Origin: Bacillota bacterium
GTDB taxonomy: Bacteria; Bacillota; Clostridia; Christensenellales; UMGS416
Length of the DNA stretch: 64,000 bases
Assembly (NCBI GenBank): GCA_023410875.1
Contig: JAEYPH010000122.1
Span: 1 to 64,000, forward strand
Direction of reading: 5' to 3'
The notes under the pieces are model-generated. The model searched no databases and was not told the DNA's origin. It was given only the letters and a program-made list of their open reading frames with translations. The translations under genes and the position numbers were made by a program. Below, in pieces: positions 61,815-64,000 of the stretch; positions within the stretch are counted from its first letter, which is position 1, and each line of letters starts with the position of its first letter.

Positions 61815-63914
61815 ATGACTTTGCGAAAGAGAAAAGCGCTCGTCTGTTTTGCCATCGTTGCAAGCCTTGTGTGGACGCTTGCCGCCTGCACCGTTGTAAC
61901 CTCACTTCCCCTTCCGTCGGAGGCAGGTCCATCGGTGGCGGCATCGCCCCACCCCAGCCCGTCGGGAGAAGCCGGGCCGCCCCGCCCGGAGCCGGCCCCG
62001 GCACAGGAAGTCTTGTATGCCTACATCTCCGCGCTGAACACCGGAGATTATGAGGCGATGCACGCCATGATCCACACGGGCAACGGCATGTCCAAAGAGG
62101 ACTTCATCGCCCGCAACAAAAGCATTTATGAGGGCGTGGAAGCCGAGAATGTCAGCATCAGGATCACCGAGGAGAAGGAGGGCCTTGTCAGCTTCCAGAT
62201 GACCATGGACACTGTGGCCGGACGGATCGTCTTTGCCAATCAGGCCCAGTTCGGGCTGTATGACGGCGCATATAAGCTGGAGTGGAGCTCCGCCATGATC
62301 TTCCCGACGCTGGGTGATACGGACAAGGTGCGCGTCGCCACGCTGAAGGCGGAGCGCGGAAGCATACTGGACAGAAACGGCAGGCTGCTGGTCGGCAAGG
62401 ACAGGGTGTATTCCATCGGCTTCGTTCCCGGCAAGATCGACCCGCTGACCCGCGAGGAGGACATCGCCAGGGTCGCGGAAATACTGGGCATAACCGTGAA
62501 GGAGATCAACGCCAGGCTGTCGGAAAAATGGGTGCGGGACAACCTGTTCGTGCCGCTCAAGAGCATCTCCTACACCGACACGGGCACACTGGATGAGCTT
62601 CTGGAGATCAAGGGCATCGACTATGCCACCGTCAAGGACCGGGTGTACAAGCTGGGCGAGAAGGCGGCGCACCTGACCGGCTACATCGCCAACATCAGCA
62701 AGGAGCAGCTGGACGCGCGGCCAGACCAGGGGTATGACGCCAACAGCAAGATTGGGAAGGTCGGGCTGGAAAGCCTTTGGGAGGAACGCCTGCGCGGCGT
62801 GAACGGCAGCAAAATAACCATCGTGGGCAAGGACAACAAGGAAAAGCAGACGCTGGCGGAGCGCCCTGCGCAAAACGGCGAGGACATCACGCTGACGATC
62901 GACTCGGGGCTGCAGACGGACCTCTATAACCGGATGAAGAAGGACAAGGGCGTCGCGGTGGTCATGGACCCAAAGACCGGGGAGATTCTGGCTCTGGTCA
63001 GCACGCCATCCTATGACCCCAACGATTTCATACTGGGGATGTCCGATGAAAAATGGGCGCAATACAACGACGGGCAGACGCGACCCATGGTCAACCGTTT
63101 CAAGGCGTCGTTTGCCCCCGGCTCCTCCATCAAGCCCATCACCGCTGCCATAGGCTTGAGCGCCGGCGCTTTTGAGGCCGACGAGGACTTTGGGTCCAGC
63201 GGGCTGTCATGGCAGAAGAGCTCCGAGTGGGGCAGCTACAAGGTGACCACGCTGCAACAGTATGAAGGTGCGGCCAATGTCCGCAATGCCCTCGTCTACT
63301 CCGACAACATCTACTTCGCCAAGGCAGCGCTTAAGACTGGCGCAGGCGCTTTCGCTGACGGGCTCAAAGCGGTCGGCTTCGGCGAGGAGGTTCCCTTCGA
63401 GTTCGGGCTGAGCAAGTCCGCCTTCGGCACGAAGTTGGCGTTCAAGGGCGAGATCGACTTGGCCGACAGCGGATACGGGCAGGGGAAGGTGCTGATCAAC
63501 CCCGTACACATGGCGGCCATCTATACAGCCTTCGCAAATCAGGGTACAATGATGGCTCCCCGTTTGGAGAAAAAGGCCGAGGCGAAGGTATGGAAGGAAA
63601 ACGTCTTTCCCGATGAGGTGATCCGAACGGTGCGCGACGCGATGGTACAGGTCGTGGAAAACCCCAACGGCACAGGGCATTCCGCCTTGGTGGAGGGGAT
63701 CAGGCTGGCCGGCAAAACCGGCACGGCGGAGATCAAAACATCCAAGCAGGACACCGGCGGAACGGAGCTGGGCTGGTTTGTGGCCTATCCGGCGGAAGAC
63801 GGCCAGGATGTGCCGTATCTGGCCCTGGCGATGGTGGAGGACGTGAAGGGCAGGGGAGGCAGCCACTACGTGATCCCGATCGTGCGTTCCGTGTTTGCTG
63901 CGGACCAACCGTGA
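61815..63914 (+). CDS. Class B penicillin-binding protein with MecA-like N-terminal domain
   Basis: A 699-residue lipoprotein transpeptidase. The signal peptide ends at lipobox TLAAC (C25), and a proline-rich linker follows. A MecA_N/NTF2-like domain covers about residues 55-165 (VLYAYISALNTGDYEAMHAMI). The PBP dimerisation domain starts near 180 (AERGSILDRNGRLL). The transpeptidase domain has SSIK (S437-K440), SDN (496-498) and KTG (634-636). This layout is that of PBP3/PBP2a-type, often low-affinity for beta-lactams. GGAGGAGAAGGGAAG precedes ATG 61815. Its leader contains a hairpin. It lies next to a beta-lactamase-like gene. Confidence 0.92.
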   Translation: MTLRKRKALVCFAIVASLVWTLAACTVVTSLPLPSEAGPSVAASPHPSPSGEAGPPRPEPAPAQEVLYAYISALNTGDYEAMHAMIHTGNGMSKEDFIARNKSIYEGVEAENVSIRITEEKEGLVSFQMTMDTVAGRIVFANQAQFGLYDGAYKLEWSSAMIFPTLGDTDKVRVATLKAERGSILDRNGRLLVGKDRVYSIGFVPGKIDPLTREEDIARVAEILGITVKEINARLSEKWVRDNLFVPLKSISYTDTGTLDELLEIKGIDYATVKDRVYKLGEKAAHLTGYIANISKEQLDARPDQGYDANSKIGKVGLESLWEERLRGVNGSKITIVGKDNKEKQTLAERPAQNGEDITLTIDSGLQTDLYNRMKKDKGVAVVMDPKTGEILALVSTPSYDPNDFILGMSDEKWAQYNDGQTRPMVNRFKASFAPGSSIKPITAAIGLSAGAFEADEDFGSSGLSWQKSSEWGSYKVTTLQQYEGAANVRNALVYSDNIYFAKAALKTGAGAFADGLKAVGFGEEVPFEFGLSKSAFGTKLAFKGEIDLADSGYGQGKVLINPVHMAAIYTAFANQGTMMAPRLEKKAEAKVWKENVFPDEVIRTVRDAMVQVVENPNGTGHSALVEGIRLAGKTGTAEIKTSKQDTGGTELGWFVAYPAEDGQDVPYLALAMVEDVKGRGGSHYVIPIVRSVFAADQP

Positions 63915-63942
63915 AACAATAAGCATACCGAAAGGTTCTTGT

Positions 63943-64000
63943 ATGAAATATGAGTTGTTGAAAAAATCCGGCCGAGCGCGCCTGGGCCGGCTCACGCTGG
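63943..64000 (+). CDS. tgt: tRNA-guanine transglycosylase (5' fragment)
   Basis: The visible residues, MKYELLKKSGRARLGRLTL, are the conserved N-terminus of bacterial Tgt, which inserts a queuosine precursor base into tRNA. AAAGG lies upstream of ATG 63943. The gene runs past the right edge. Tgt acts just before QueA in the pathway, and their genes are usually adjacent; here three cell-envelope and flavoprotein genes intervene. Confidence 0.88.
   Translation, partial: MKYELLKKSGRARLGRLTL

Overview
The window is high-GC Firmicutes DNA, most likely from a spore-forming member of class Clostridia. Three things point there: a SigH-type sporulation sigma factor at 44.1 kb, a Gin-like sigma-G inhibitor followed by a YaaO-type decarboxylase and tmk as in Bacillus (6.7-9.6 kb), and two T-box leaders (proS, cysS). 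Strong AGGAGG ribosome binding sites and TTGACA/TATAAT promoters fit this. I cannot assign a genus from sequence alone; an uncultured gut or rumen clostridium is plausible.

Layout. 0-0.5 kb: the end of an IS3-family element, a duplicated 3' fragment of a tRNA gene, and an intact tRNA-Leu(GAG) with its own promoter and terminator. 0.6-2.8 kb: a small DUF1450-like protein and T-box-controlled prolyl-tRNA synthetase. 2.8-6.5 kb: an AT-richer, all-minus accessory cassette (Imm26 immunity protein, flavin reductase, NUDIX, DUF4275, frameshifted acetyltransferase). 6.7-9.6 kb: gin-yaaO-HAD-tmk. 9.8-15.4 kb: xanthine phosphoribosyltransferase and a BMP-type nucleoside ABC transporter, a purine salvage unit. 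15.6-17.4 kb: a glycerophosphodiester phosphodiesterase divergent from an acetyl esterase.

17.6-26.3 kb is a cell-surface polysaccharide locus: three GT2 glycosyltransferases, a Wzm/Wzt-type exporter, a pyruvyl transferase, and an unusual MenD-like TPP enzyme paired with an SDR reductase. 26.5-32.1 kb holds envelope genes: a D,D-carboxypeptidase, a CorC/HlyC-type CBS membrane protein, an M14 peptidase with three FN3 repeats, and mscL. 32.3-44.0 kb is a glycogen operon (glgB-glgC-glgD-glgA-glgP-GH13, then GNAT and aldo/keto reductase). sigH follows on its own promoter.

45.1-52.3 kb: an ABC-2 exporter, an HD-GYP protein, two polysaccharide deacetylases, a YgjP-type metallopeptidase and two small uncharacterised proteins. 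52.3-58.4 kb: T-box-cysS, then ruvC-ruvA-ruvB-queA. Between cysS and ruvC lie two diverged copies of what looks like a structured RNA. One stem has all six base pairs changed between copies with pairing preserved, the best candidate here for something not explained by ordinary genes. 58.4-63.9 kb: a membrane-anchored beta-lactamase-like protein, an FprA flavodiiron protein and a MecA-like penicillin-binding protein lie between queA and the start of tgt at the right edge.

A family of about 110-160 bp dispersed intergenic repeats occurs at 15.5, 36.7 and 55.6 kb.
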